This document shows, in pieces, positions 22,129 through 32,320 of a DNA stretch of 64,000 nt. Origin of the DNA: Ovis canadensis (lineage: Eukaryota > Chordata > Mammalia > Artiodactyla > Bovidae); the NCBI RefSeq assembly GCF_042477335.2, contig NC_091263.1, positions 72,962,501 through 73,026,500 on the forward strand, written 5' to 3'. A program made the position numbers and the translations under genes. Below the pieces are notes generated by a model. It made no database searches. It had not been told where the DNA came from and worked only from the letters and a program-made list of their open reading frames with translations. How positions within the stretch are numbered: the first letter of the stretch is position 1; the number at the start of each line of letters is the position of its first letter.

Positions 22129-22865
22129 AAATTTTTTAAAAAATTTAAACCAAAAAAAATTTTTTTTTGTTTAAATTTTAGGAGTGCCTTTTGTTATATT
22201 GAGGCAATACTTGGTGGGCTCCCGGATGGCTTCAAGATGGGGGCTTGTCTCCAGAAAGACCAAGCCGGGATTAGAAGCTTAGATCGTTCAGGCTCAGCCC
22301 CTAACCTCTGGGAAGGGGGGCGAGGGGCTGGAGATTCACTTAATGGTGAATCATACCGACAGGATGAGGCCTGCATAAAAACCCCCAAAGTATGGTGACA
22401 GGTAGACAAGTTCTGGTTCCCCATCCTGGGAGCTTCTGAACCCCCTCCTTTCAGGTTTGTGCTCCGGCTCCCTCACACAGGCACGGCTGGTCAGTCACCG
22501 ACTGCTGGCCAGCCATTCGCCCTCCAGCCCATCTCCTCTCCCCGAAATCAGTCCTCTCCCCTCTCTTCAAACTTGGTTCCCCTGGTAACCAGCCGCATCC
22601 TTAGATGCTTGCCCAAGTCACCTTATCAACCCAGTGGAGGTGGAAAGGGGCTTGTTATAGGTAACAGGACCCCTATTTCACCTTTGTGGCTCTGAAGCCG
22701 AAGTTAAGAAACCAGATATTATGACAAATGGTGTTCTTACTGCTCTCGTGTCCCAGGAAGTTCAAGGGTTTTGGAAGCTTTGAGCCAGAAACTGCGGCTG
22801 AAGACCGGTTGCATGTGAGAAATACATTTTCATCACCTGAATGAGCAAATATGTGCGCTCTATCA
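22129..22865. other. Possible degraded LTR-type sequence
   Basis: GCCTGCATAAAAACCCCCAA near 22370 resembles the promoter-proximal part of ERVL-type LTRs, and 22675-22805 resembles another old repeat. Neither could be bounded or named with confidence. Confidence 0.3.
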
Positions 22866-23033
22866 TCTGTGGCCCCGTGGCCTGTAGCCGCCAGGCTCCT
22901 CTGACCAGGGGATTTCCCAGGCAGGAATATTTCCGACTCCAGGAGGCGCTCCTGACCCAGGGGTCGTCGGACTCCCATCTCCCGCATCTCCCGCGCTGGC
23001 AGGTGGGCGCACCACCACTAGCCCCACCTGGGA
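22866..23033 (-). mobile_element. Bov-tA SINE, diverged
   Basis: GCCTGTAGCCGCCAGGCTCC and GGGATTTCCCAGGCAGGAAT are the Bov-A body; the tRNA-like head is degraded. Confidence 0.8.
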
Positions 23034-23684
23034 CCCCTATAAGTCTCAGTCGTGCCCTGTAAACAGGTTGGCACATCAGTTTACCCATCTCTGTGTCCCG
23101 AGTCAGTCCTCAGAGAGGCTTGTCCCAGGGTTCTCAACAAGCTGAATGAAGAAGCAATCCGCGGACTCTGTCATTATTTTCTTCTTCTTTTGAAAGGATG
23201 CTGTCTGCACCAACAGACGTCTCAAGCTAATCTTTCATCTAGTTACAAGAGCTTAGAAAGATGTTCTTGACATGATATTTCCTCCAGACTATTACACTCA
23301 TGTAAAATCAGGCGAAAGTCAAGAGCATCCCTACCATAATGTTTCACTAGAAATTTAATACAGGTGTCAAACAATACTTCAAAAATTTAAAACAAAAGGT
23401 AAAAATTCCACCCTACAGAAAAATCGTTAGCGTTTTGGTATCTTTTTCATTAAGTTCTTTTTTGACTGAATTTTTAGAAGTTAGATTTTTGGAATATATT
23501 AGACTCTTAGAATTTAAGGAGATGCAGAAAAAGATGCATAATAATAAAATAACTGCCCATTGTCTCCAAAGTCATAATCAACCATCACTCATATTTATCT
23601 AACTTTTAAAATTAAAGACATAAACTGTTATAAAGTTGACTCTGATTACTATCATGACTTGGGTGGGAATCAAGGAGCTCAAAT
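23034..23684. other. Unrecognised intergenic sequence
   Basis: AT-rich, no supported gene or repeat. Confidence 0.45.
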
Positions 23685-23997
23685 CAGTTAGTCCTAAAGG
23701 AAATCAACCCTGGATATTCACCGGGAGGAGTGTGGCTGAAGCTGAAGCTCCAATACTTGGGCCACCTGATGTGAAGAGCTGCTTATGGAAAAGTCCCTGA
23801 TGCTGGGAAAGATTGAGAGCAAGAGGAGAGGGAGAAGTCAGAGGGTGAGATGGTTGGATGGCATCACCAACTCAATGGACATGAGTCTGAGCAAACTCCG
23901 GGAAATAGTGAAACCCAGGGAAGCCTGGCGTGCTGCAGTCCATGGGGTCGCAAAGAGTCAGACACGACTGAGCGGCTGAACCGCAGCAGCAGCAAAG
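23685..23997 (+). mobile_element. BovB LINE 3' fragment, plus strand
   Basis: About 310 bases of BovB 3' end, diverged, ending GAGCGGCTGAACCGCAGCAGCAGCA. The terminal CAGCAG run replaces the usual GAACTGA tail. Confidence 0.88.
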
Positions 23998-24464
23998 CTG
24001 GCTGAGATCCCTATCGCGACTCGGGTGGGAACCCTTCCTGTATAAACGCTGGGTTCTGTCTGTCAGCCCTGTTCCGTCTTTGCCTGCTCTCTGCTTAGCC
24101 TGCGGGACCGGCAGCTTCCGAGCTATCTGCCCGACCTCCTTGTTTCTGCATTTGGAGATTGTCAGGGAGGAGAGAGAAAGAAGCTGTCCTCCTTTCTGCC
24201 CCAGCTCTGCAGGTGGATGGTGCTTTCAGCTGTGGCAGGAGACGGACCCTAGGCCCCCGAGCTCATGGTGGAGGGCAGGGCTTCCGGCGGGTATGTGGTA
24301 CCTGTGCATTCTCGACATCAGTCCGGGGACAGAGACAGCCTCCTGATGTCTGAGTACTGTTTCCTATTGTTCATCCCCTTCAACACACTTGAAAGCAATT
24401 ATTTACATTAAATACTTTTCTGCTCAGTATAGCTAGAACAACTTCTATTTTCCTGACCAGGCAT
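23998..24464. other. Unrecognised intergenic sequence
   Basis: Two overlapping open frames of under 90 codons have no recognisable features. Confidence 0.45.
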
Positions 24465-26455
24465 CAGTTCAGTTCAGTCGCTCAGCTGTGTCCGACTCTT
24501 TTCGACCCCATGAATCGCAGCACACCAGGCCTCCCTGTCCATCACCAACTCCCGGAGTTCACTCAGACTCACGTCCATCGAGTCCGTGATGCCATCCAGC
24601 CATCTCATCCTCGGTCGTCCCCTTCTCCTCCTGCCCCCAATCCCTCCCAGCATCAGAGTTTTTTCCAATGAGTCACCTCTTCGCATGAGGTGGCCAAAGT
24701 ACTGGAGCTTCAGCTTTAGCATCATTCCTTCCAAAGAAATCCCAGGGTTGATCTCCTTCAGAATGGACTGGTTGGATCTCCTTGCAGTCCAAGGGACTCT
24801 CAAGAATCTTCTCCAACACCACAGTTCAAAAGCATCAATTCTTCGGCGCTCAGTCTTCTTCACAGTCCAACTCTCACATCCATACATGACCACTGGAAAA
24901 ACCATAGCCTTGACTAGACGGACCTTAGTTGGCAAAGTAATGTCTCTGCTTTTGAATATACTATCTAGGTTGCTCATAACTTTTCTTCTAAGGAGTAAGC
25001 GTCTTTTAATCTCATGGCTGCAATCACCATCTGCAGTGATTTTGGAGCCCCCCAAAATAAAGTCTGACACTGTTTCCACTGTTTCCCCATCTATTTCCCA
25101 TGAAGTGATGGGACCAGATGCCATGATCTTCGTTTTCTGAATGTTGAGCTTTAAGCCAACTGTTTCACTCTCCTCTTTCACTTTCATCAAGAGGCTTTTA
25201 AGTTCCTCTTCACTTTCTGCCATAAGGGTGGTGTCATCTGCATATCTGAGGTTATTGATATTTCTCCGGGCAGTCTTGATTCCAGCTTGTGTTTCTTCCA
25301 GTCCAGCATTTCTCATGATGTACTCTGCATAGAAGTTAAATAAGCAGGGTGACAATATACAGCCTTGACGTACTCCTTTTCCTATTTGGAACCAGTCTGT
25401 TGTTCCATGTCCAATTCTAACTGTTGCTTCCTGACCTGCATACAGATTTCTCAAGAGGCAGGTTAGGCGGTCTGGTATTCCCATCTCTTGAAGAATTTTC
25501 CACAGTTTATTGTGATCCACACAGTCAAAGGCTTTGACATAGTCAATAAAGCAGAAATAGATGTTTTTCTGGAACTCTCTTGCTTTTTCGATGATCCAGC
25601 GAATGTTTTTGGCAATTTGATCTCTGGTTCCTCTGCCTTTTCTAAAATCAGCTTGAACATCAGGGAGTTCACAGTTCACGTATTGCTGAAGCCTGGCTTG
25701 GAGAATTTTGAGCATTACTTTACTAGCATGTGAGATGAGTGCAATTGTGCAGTAGTTTGAGCATTCTTTGGCGTTGCCTTTCTTTGGGATTGGAATGAAA
25801 ACTGACCTTTTCCAGTCCTGTGGCTGCTGTTGAGTTTTCCCAATTTGCTGGCATATTGAGTGCAGCACTTTCACAGCATCATCTTTCAGGATTTGAAACA
25901 GCTCCACTGGAATTCCATCACCTCCACTAGCTTTGTTCATAGTGATGCTTTCTAAGGCTCACTTGACTTCACATTCCAGGATGTCTGGCTCTAGGCGAGT
26001 GATCACACCATCGTGATTATCTTGTTGTGAAGATCTTTTTTGTACAGTTCTTCTGTGTATTCTTGCCATCTCTTCTTAATATCTTCTGCTTCTGTTAGGT
26101 CCAGACCATTTCTGTCCTTTATCGAGCCCATTTTTGCATGAAATGTTCCCTTGGTATCTCTAATTTTCTTGAAGAGATCTCTAGTCTTTCCCATTCTGTT
26201 CTTTCCCTCTATTTCTTTGCATTGATCGCTGAAGAAGGCTTTCTTATCTCTTCTTGCTATTCTTTGGAACTCTGCATTCAGATGCTTATATCTTTCCTTT
26301 TCTCCTTTGCTTTTTGCTTCTCTTCTTTTCACAGCTATCTGTAAGGCCTCCGCAGACAGCCATTTTGCTTTTTTGCATTTCTTTTCCATGGGGATGGTCT
26401 TGATCCCTGTCTCCTGTACAATGTCACCAACCTCATTCCATAGTTCATCAGGCGA
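24465..26455 (-). mobile_element. BovB (RTE) LINE, 5'-truncated, minus strand
   Basis: A 2-kb BovB retrotransposon copy reads right to left, ending at the left in the GAACTGAACTGA-type tail near 24470. The minus-strand frame 25940-24474 is open for 488 codons. It covers the reverse transcriptase and the C-terminal part. Motif A is [11 protein letters not shown] (Asp133), motif B RQGCILSP (191-198) and motif C YADD (233-236), so all catalytic aspartates are present. Upstream, a Trp codon has become TGA just before the present Met, and a small indel near 26027-26033 shifts the linker from the endonuclease side. The 5' part with most of the endonuclease is missing. The [10 protein letters not shown] segment groups it with the copy at 8641. 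It is dead as an autonomous element but comparatively well preserved. Confidence 0.95.
24474..25940 (-). pseudogene. BovB reverse-transcriptase frame, 488 codons, uninterrupted
   Basis: This is the preserved coding part of the BovB copy described at 24465-26455. Starting from an internal Met ([13 protein letters not shown]) it runs through fingers, palm and thumb of an RTE-type reverse transcriptase and the basic [12 protein letters not shown] region to a stop at the normal end of the ORF (RTQLSD). The first Met is not the true start: the native protein continues upstream through an endonuclease domain that is here cut off by a nonsense codon, a frameshift and 5' truncation. No promoter is visible. 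A translated product is unlikely; I list it because it is the longest intact transposon frame in the window. Confidence 0.85.
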
Positions 26456-26954
26456 TGGGTACAATGCTATTGATTGGCATGTTTGTAAAATGTATACATA
26501 AATAGCATCAAGCTGCACCTAATATGCCGCATTTTCTTTTTTAAAAAAATTAAATTATTTATAACTTATGCAGATACAGAAAAGAGTTTGGTTTTACAAA
26601 AGGGTGCAAAGTGAGCCCTCGTGGGACCGTCAGTCAGGCGAAGAAAAAGAACATTCCTGAGAGCAGAAAGCCCCAGGGTTCCCTGATGACGTGGCTGCTT
26701 CATGCAGCGCTGTGGTGTTGTGATCTCAAGCTGCCAATCTGCAGGTCTGGGTCATCGTTTTTTACTGTTGCATTTTATCCCAAGAGTGAAATTAGAGACA
26801 CTTCCACTTTATTTATATTCACAAAAAAGTCTTGCAATAAATATCCTTCTTCGCATCTGCTTGTACACGTGAGGCTTTCTCTGTAGCCATTTCGTCTCAC
26901 TGTGGGTCACAACCTATAAGCGGCGTGAGAGATGAATGTAAGGGATTTCAACCA
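26456..26954. other. Intergenic sequence, possibly old L1
   Basis: CATTTTATCCCAAGAGTGAA and TTGCAATAAATATCCTTCTT near 26770-26850 hint at antisense old L1, too degraded to bound. Confidence 0.35.
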
Positions 26955-27065
26955 AAATTGTGTGTGTGTGAGTGTGTGTATAGCAGAGTTTTATTAAAGT
27001 ATAAAAAGGACAGGGAAAGCTTCTGACACAGACATCAGAAAGGGGGCAGAGAGTGCCCCAGATTC
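26955..27065 (-). mobile_element. Probable ruminant ERV LTR fragment
   Basis: A GT-rich stretch is followed by AGCAGAGTTTTATTAAAGTA and GACATCAGAAAGGGGGCAGA, which I recognise as the reversed polyadenylation/U5 part of a ruminant LTR. The fragment is short; family name uncertain. Confidence 0.45.
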
Positions 27066-27184
27066 CAACCAAACTTCTTTTACAGCTTTATCGAGATACA
27101 GTTTGCGTGTCGTGAAAACTCATGCATTTACAGCGTTTCGCGGTATTTCGGAGTTGTACCAGCATCACAATGTTCTAATTTTAC

Positions 27185-27302
27185 TTACTTAGTTTTTGGC
27201 CACTCAGCGTGGCAAGTGTGATCTTATTCCCCAACCAGGGATCAAACCACTGTCCCTTGCGTTGGGAGTGTCGACTCTCAGCCACTGGACCCCCAGGAAA
27301 GT
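27185..27302 (-). mobile_element. CHR-type SINE
   Basis: Minus-strand copy with AACCAGGGATCAAACCACTG and AGCCACTGGACCCCCAGGAA. Confidence 0.85.
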
Positions 27303-27517
27303 CTCGAGCGTGTGTTAGTCACTCAGTCACGACCTACTCTTCGTGACGCCATGGATGTAGGCCGCCAGGCTTCTCTGTCCATGGATTTCTCCAAGCAAGA
27401 ATAGGGGAGTGGCTTGCCATTTCTTTCTCCAGGGCATCTTCCCAACCCAGGGGTTGAACCAGGGTCCCCTGCATTTCAGGCAGATTCTTTACTGTCTGAG
27501 CCACCAGGAAAGCCCAG
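27303..27517 (-). mobile_element. Bov-tA/Bov-A2 SINE
   Basis: Complete minus-strand copy, GTGTTAGTCACTCAGTCACG to CTGAGCCACCAGGAAAGCCC, directly abutting the CHR SINE to its left. Confidence 0.92.
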
Positions 27518-27984
27518 GGAAGTCACCAACCACCCTCAAATTTTAGAACATTCTCAGAGCCCCTCAAACCAACCTTTGGACCATCAGCAACCATTCCCCA
27601 TTTCTGCTCTCCACCCACGCCCCCACTGCCAGGCAACCACTAAGCTACGTTTCTGCTTCTGGAAATTCTGGACATTTCGCATGAATGGGGTAATACGGCC
27701 TGTGGCATTTTGTGACTGGCTGCTTTCACTGACCATAATGCTTTCAAGGTTCGTTCACGTTGTAGCGCGTCTCAACACTTGCTTCCTTTTTGTTGTCGAA
27801 CAGTATTGCATTGTCTGACAGACCACACTCGCCTACACTCCTCAGCTGATGGACGGTTGGGTTGTTTCCCCTTTTTGGTTGCTGTGAATAATCTAATGAA
27901 TGTCTGTATACAAGCTTTTGTGTAGAGGAACGTTTCCTTTTCCTTTTGGGTATATACCCGGGAGCAGAATTGTTGGCTCATAGG

Positions 27985-28192
27985 CAACTCATTGGAAAAG
28001 ACCCTGATGCTGGGAAAGGTGGAAGGCAAAAGAAGGGGGCGGCAGAGGAGGAGACGGATAGATAGCATCGTCAAGTCAATGGACATGAGTTTGGGAAAAC
28101 TCCGGGAGACAGTGAAGGGCAGGAAAGCCTGGCGTGCTGCAGCGCCTGGGGTCACAAAGAGTTGGACCCGACTGAGCAACTGAACAACAACA
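27985..28192 (+). mobile_element. BovB-derived 3' fragment, plus strand
   Basis: It begins AACTCATTGGAAAAGACC and ends CTGAACAACAACAG. It lies inside an antisense old L1 and is followed within a few bases by a Bov-tA SINE in the same orientation (28196). Confidence 0.88.
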
Positions 28193-28195
28193 GTG

Positions 28196-28398
28196 GGGGC
28201 TTCCCCCGTGGCTCAGCTGGTAAAAAACTGCCTGCAACGCAGGAGACCTGGGTTCGACCCCTGGGTTGGGAAGATCCCCTGGAGAAGGGAAAGGCCACCC
28301 GCTCCAGTATTCTGGCCTGGAGACCTCCATGGGCTGTGTAGTCCGTGGGGTCGCAAAGAATCTGACACGCCAGAGCGACGTTCACTTTCAACAACAGG
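28196..28398 (+). mobile_element. Bov-tA SINE, well preserved
   Basis: GGGGCTTCCCCCGTGGCTCA head, GGTTCGACCCCTGGGTTGGG and the GACGTTCACTTTCA tail. It is one of the better-preserved copies in the window. Confidence 0.95.
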
Positions 28399-28681
28399 GC
28401 AGCTCTATGTTTAATTTTTCAGGAACTGCCAGGCTGTTTTCCAAAGTGTCCGCACGATTTTGCATTCCCGTCAGCATTGAGCGAGGGTCCTTTGGGGGCC
28501 CACCGAGGCCTCCAGAGTTGAAAGAAAGATCATTTTAAAGGAAAGACATTTGAGATTCACAGTTGCAGGAAGAGCCTCTTCAGAGCTTCCTTCATTCGGT
28601 TAAAGGTGGAAACTTCTGGACCCTCCTTTCTAGGGCTGGAAAGAAGCGACTGGAAGCCCCTCGTAGCTGCTTGCCTGCTCT

Positions 28682-28876
28682 GCCAAGTCGCTTCAGTCGC
28701 GTCTGACTCTTTGCGACCCTATGGACTGTAGCCGCCAGGCTCCTCTGTCTGTGAGATTTCCCAGGCCAGACACTGGAGTGGCTGCCATGTCCACCTCCAT
28801 CCCCTCCCAACCCAGGGGTCGAGCCGGCCTCTCCTGCACTGGCAGGTGGGTACCTTACCACTAGCACCACCGGCTG
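28682..28876 (-). mobile_element. Bov-tA SINE
   Basis: AAGTCGCTTCAGTCGCGTCT to the diverged head near CTTACCACTAGCACCACCGG on the minus strand. Confidence 0.9.
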
Positions 28877-29369
28877 AAACAAACATCACAGGCTTTCTGA
28901 CTTCCCGTTTGCTCCTCTGGAAGCCCGTTTGTTATTCCACGGAAGCATTTCCCCGTATCCTTCTCCCCTGTTAAGTCCTCAGCTATTTAGAGATTATGTT
29001 TTCCTGTGAACTTCCAGTACCTATAAAAGTCTATCTTTCTTCTTGCTAACCTGCTCCCACTACTGAACCTAACATGGCAGGGGAAAGGTTTTCCTTCCCT
29101 GTGGTTCCAGTTCCCACATCCTCGCCAGCACTTGCTATGTTTCTTTTTGGTTATCACGGCCATCCCAGTTGACGTGAAATGCTACCTGTTGTGGTTTTGA
29201 TTGACATTTCCCTGGTGGCTGATAATGTTGGACATCTTCCCATTGGCTGTTTATATATCTTCTGCAGAAAAATACCTATTCACGCCCTTTGTTCATTTTT
29301 TAAATTGGGTTATTTGGCTTTTTTTTATCATTGAGTTGTTATCCAAGAACTTTTGAAAGAATGAAATAT

Positions 29370-29430
29370 AGGGAAAAAGGCTTAGAACTATGTCTGGCAC
29401 ATATTAAACACACAAATGATGAAATATGAA
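29370..29430 (+). repeat. MIR 3' end fragment
   Basis: CTTAGAACTATGTCTGGCAC followed by ATATTAAACACACAAATGAT resembles the MIR 3' end. Confidence 0.55.
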
Positions 29431-29534
29431 ACAGAAGATATCAGAATGGTCACCTGCAGGAAGGTGAATGCTGCTTCATGAAACTTTCGTTTCACTCCCA
29501 CAAAGCATTGTGAAATGGGTCACATGTGATTGCG

Positions 29535-29657
29535 TTGCTTTGTTTTTTAATGGCACTGCGCAGCATGTGGAATATAGTTCCCTGAGCAGGGATCGAACCC
29601 ATGCCCCCTGCCGTGGGAGCGCGGAGCCCTAACCTCTGGACCACCAGGGAAGCCTCT
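29535..29657 (-). mobile_element. CHR-type SINE
   Basis: Minus-strand copy with TAGTTCCCTGAGCAGGGATC and CTCTGGACCACCAGGGAAG. Confidence 0.9.
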
Positions 29658-29694
29658 GACTGGTGTTTCTCATACTGCGGGTTGCACTCAGAAA

Positions 29695-29930
29695 AGTTCA
29701 GATTCTGTTAGTAGGTGCAACCTGTTATATACAGGATGGATAAACAACAAAGCCCTGCTGTATGGCCCAGGGAACTGTAGCGATGCCCTGCAATACACCA
29801 CAAGGGGAAAGAGCGTGGAGAAGACCGCGCATCTTCACAACTGAGTCACTCTGCTGCACAGCAGAAATTAACACAACATGGTAAATCAGCTATGCTTCAG
29901 AATTTTTTAATTGAGAAAAAAAGTTCAAAT
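29695..29930 (+). mobile_element. L1 3' end, sense
   Basis: GATAAACAACAAAGCCCTGC, GGCCCAGGGAACTGTAGCGA and AACACAACATGGTAAATCAG, the same 3' UTR type as at 20791. Confidence 0.88.
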
Positions 29931-30299
29931 CTCATATTCTAAGGTACATATGTACGAGATGAATTGCTAGGTCTTGAGCTATGTCCGTGTTCAGGTTTAC
30001 TAAATACAGATCCAAATCCCTCCCCACCATTCTGAAATAAAAAACAAACCCCCCAAACCCCTCACATCACTTTGCCTATAAGTTCTCATCAAAGTCCTTT
30101 GCAGTGAAAACTGACATACCTGTGTTGAGATGGTTTAAAGTCTTCTGCCCATTCAGTGTGAGCACTGATGCTTGATTTAAGAGCAGCTGAAGTGTTGACA
30201 GTAGGTGCTGCTCCTGAATTCACTGGGAGTGGTGTTGCAAAGATGGGCTTCTGCACCTTTTACTTTTCAAACTAAATGAAAAAGAAAAAGATTCTGAAA
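29931..30299. other. Unrecognised intergenic sequence
   Basis: No supported gene; part may be old L1 (GATGAATTGCTAGGTCTTGA). Confidence 0.4.
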
Positions 30300-30635
30300 C
30301 AGCAGCTTCCCTGGTGCCTCAGTGGTAAAGAACCCACCTGCCAGTGCAATCGAGGGACCGATTCCTGGTCCAGGAAGATCCCACACGTGTCTGAGCATCT
30401 AAGCCCACGTGCCACCACCACTGAGCTGCGCTCTAGAGCCCATGCGTTGCAGCTGCTCAGCCCCTTGCAGCCTGTAGCTTGTGCTCCGCAGCGAGACAAG
30501 CCGCCACAGTGAGAAGCCCGCCTAGAGAGCAGCCCCCTGCCGCTAGAGAGCAGCCCCCTCTGGCCACAACTAGAGAGAGGCCCGCACAGCAGCCAAGACC
30601 AGCACAGCCAAAATAAATGAATAAAAAGAGATTAT
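30300..30635 (+). mobile_element. Long-form CHR SINE
   Basis: Head CAGCTTCCCTGGTGCCTCAG, then a body with AGCCCATGCGTTGCAGCTGC and two copies of a TAGAGAGCAGCCCC unit (near 30524 and 30545), ending in an A-rich AATAAATGAATAAAAAG tail. Confidence 0.85.
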
Positions 30636-31171
30636 TTTTAAAAATTCGGAAACATATCTGGTCTCAGATTTCCAAGGACTTGCACACACATGTACTGAAA
30701 ATCTCCAATTGGCTGGAGCAATTCACACCTCCACCAGCCGTGCAAGAGACTTCAGTTCCCCTGCCTTCGCTCAGACTCGAGAGAGTCAGACTTTAAAAGT
30801 CTGGCTGATCTGATCAGTGAGAAAAGACAGCTCCTTCCTGTTTCAGTTTGCCTTTCCCTGGGCTCAAGGAGGGGGCAGATCTTTTTCTGTGTACTGGTCG
30901 CTGGGACTTTCTCTCCTGGGAATTCTCTGTATGTTTAGCTTCTCTGTATGATTTTCCAGCTCTCCACCAACTGACTCTAACACCGCGTTCAAGTAGCTCT
31001 AATTTGCAGCTGGTGGAGAACTTGCATATATTCTCACAAACTTCTGTCTTTGCCCTGAGATAAAAATGGCAGGAGAGAAAGCGGGAAGTCTCCAGTGAAG
31101 ATGATCTCTGCCAGGTCGGGCCATCCCCAGATAGGTCCTAACGGCACACTGGTTATTCTGAGTTAAAATTA
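30636..31171. other. Unrecognised intergenic sequence
   Basis: No gene or repeat that I can support. Confidence 0.45.
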
Positions 31172-31380
31172 CTCAGGGCTTGGCCGGTGGCTCAGAGGGT
31201 AAAGAATCTGCCTGCAATGCAGGAGATCCAGGTTCGATCCCTGGGTCGGGAAGATGCCCTGGAGAAGGAATGGATACCCACTGCAGTACTCTTGCCTGGA
31301 GAAGTCCATGGACTGAGGAGCTGGGAGGGCCACAGTCCTTAGGGTCACAAAGAGTCGGACACAGCTGAGAGGCTAACACT
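31172..31380 (+). mobile_element. Bov-tA SINE, well preserved
   Basis: GGGCTTGGCCGGTGGCTCAG head, GGTTCGATCCCTGGGTCGGG and CAGCTGAGAGGCTAACACTT tail. Confidence 0.93.
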
Positions 31381-31812
31381 TGAGATAGATGTTAGCACAA
31401 GAGGGAACCTGTGACCCTCCTCTCTGCCTTCCGGAAAGCAGGGAATAAATCTCTCCTGTAAAAGGGCCACTGCCTGCATCTGAAAGTGGAAGGAAACAGG
31501 GGATCCATGGTGGAGAGTCTATATAAACAAACCTGTTACTTCTTTAATTTACCACCCCAAGGCCCAACTCTGATTAGAGTTCCCAAAGCCTCATTTCCTT
31601 TTTCCTGTCAATTCCTCTCAAATTTATTGTTTCTTTGTCTAAAGAAATATACAAGCTTCTTGCTTTGGCCACCTCTTAGGTCCCATTACTGTGAAACCTC
31701 TATGAGCACAAATTAAAATTTATTTACTTACGTGTCTTGTGTCCATTTTATTATTAGCTCAGCCACAGGAACTCAATGAGGGGAGAGGGAAATTTCCCCT
31801 CCCCGATAGACA
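31381..31812 (+). mobile_element. Retroviral LTR (class I type)
   Basis: About 430 bases starting near TGAGATAGATGTTAGCAC and ending CCTCCCCGATAGACA. The blocks TTTAATTTACCACCCCAAGG, TTCCTTTTTCCTGTCAATTC and GTGTCCATTTTATTATTAGC match a mammalian LTR pattern I recognise; TCTATATAAACAAA at 31519 could be the core promoter. The family name is uncertain and no internal retroviral sequence adjoins. Confidence 0.65.
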
Positions 31813-31975
31813 CTGCCTTTCTCAATCCTGCAGAAAGCATTCTGGGCCCACGGAGTAAAAATGGGAGCAAAGAACTGCACCCTCCACCCTCACCAGCTAC
31901 TTAAACTTTGAGTTCATCAAAGTTTCTAATGGATGCAAAACCTAAATTATCCACTCAAGTCACGTTCGGACTTAA

Positions 31976-32110
31976 AGTGAAAGTGAAAGTGAAGTCGCTC
32001 AGTCGTGTCCAACTCTTTGCGACCCCTTGGGCTGTAGTCCACCAGGTTCCTCTGTCCATGGGATTTTCCAGGCAAGAACACTGGAGTGGGGTGCCACTTC
32101 CTTCTCCACC
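31976..32110 (-). mobile_element. Bov-A SINE, partial
   Basis: GTGAAAGTGAAGTCGCTCAG to GGTGCCACTTCCTTCTCCA; the tRNA-like head is missing. Confidence 0.9.
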
Positions 32111-32189
32111 TGACTTAAAGGGCACTAGGATCTGCCGCAGCCTAACGTGCACCTTTGTGATGTAAATACTGTGATACTGTCCGCAGTTT

Positions 32190-32320
32190 AGGGACTTCCT
32201 GTTGGTCCAGTGGTTAAGGCTCTGCGTTTCCACTGCAGGGGGCGAGGGTTCGATCCCTGGTTGTGAAACTAAAATCCCACGTGCCCAGGCCAAGAATTAC
32301 AAAAACAAAACAAGAAACAA
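32190..32320 (+). mobile_element. CHR-type SINE
   Basis: AGGGACTTCCTGTTGGTCCA head, GGTTCGATCCCTGGTTGTG B box, A-rich tail. Confidence 0.92.

Larger units (their letters stand above)
27066..29350 (-). mobile_element. Old L1 3' region, antisense, broken by five insertions
   Basis: L1 pieces 27066-27184, 27518-27984, 28399-28510 and 29080-29350 follow in L1 order (ACAGCTTTATCGAGATACAG; GGACATTTCGCATGAATGGG; CAGGAACTGCCAGGCTGTTT; TTGACATTTCCCTGGTGGCT). CHR, Bov-tA, BovB and two further Bov-tA copies are nested in it. 28511-28681 and 28877-29080 are partly unassigned. Confidence 0.8.
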
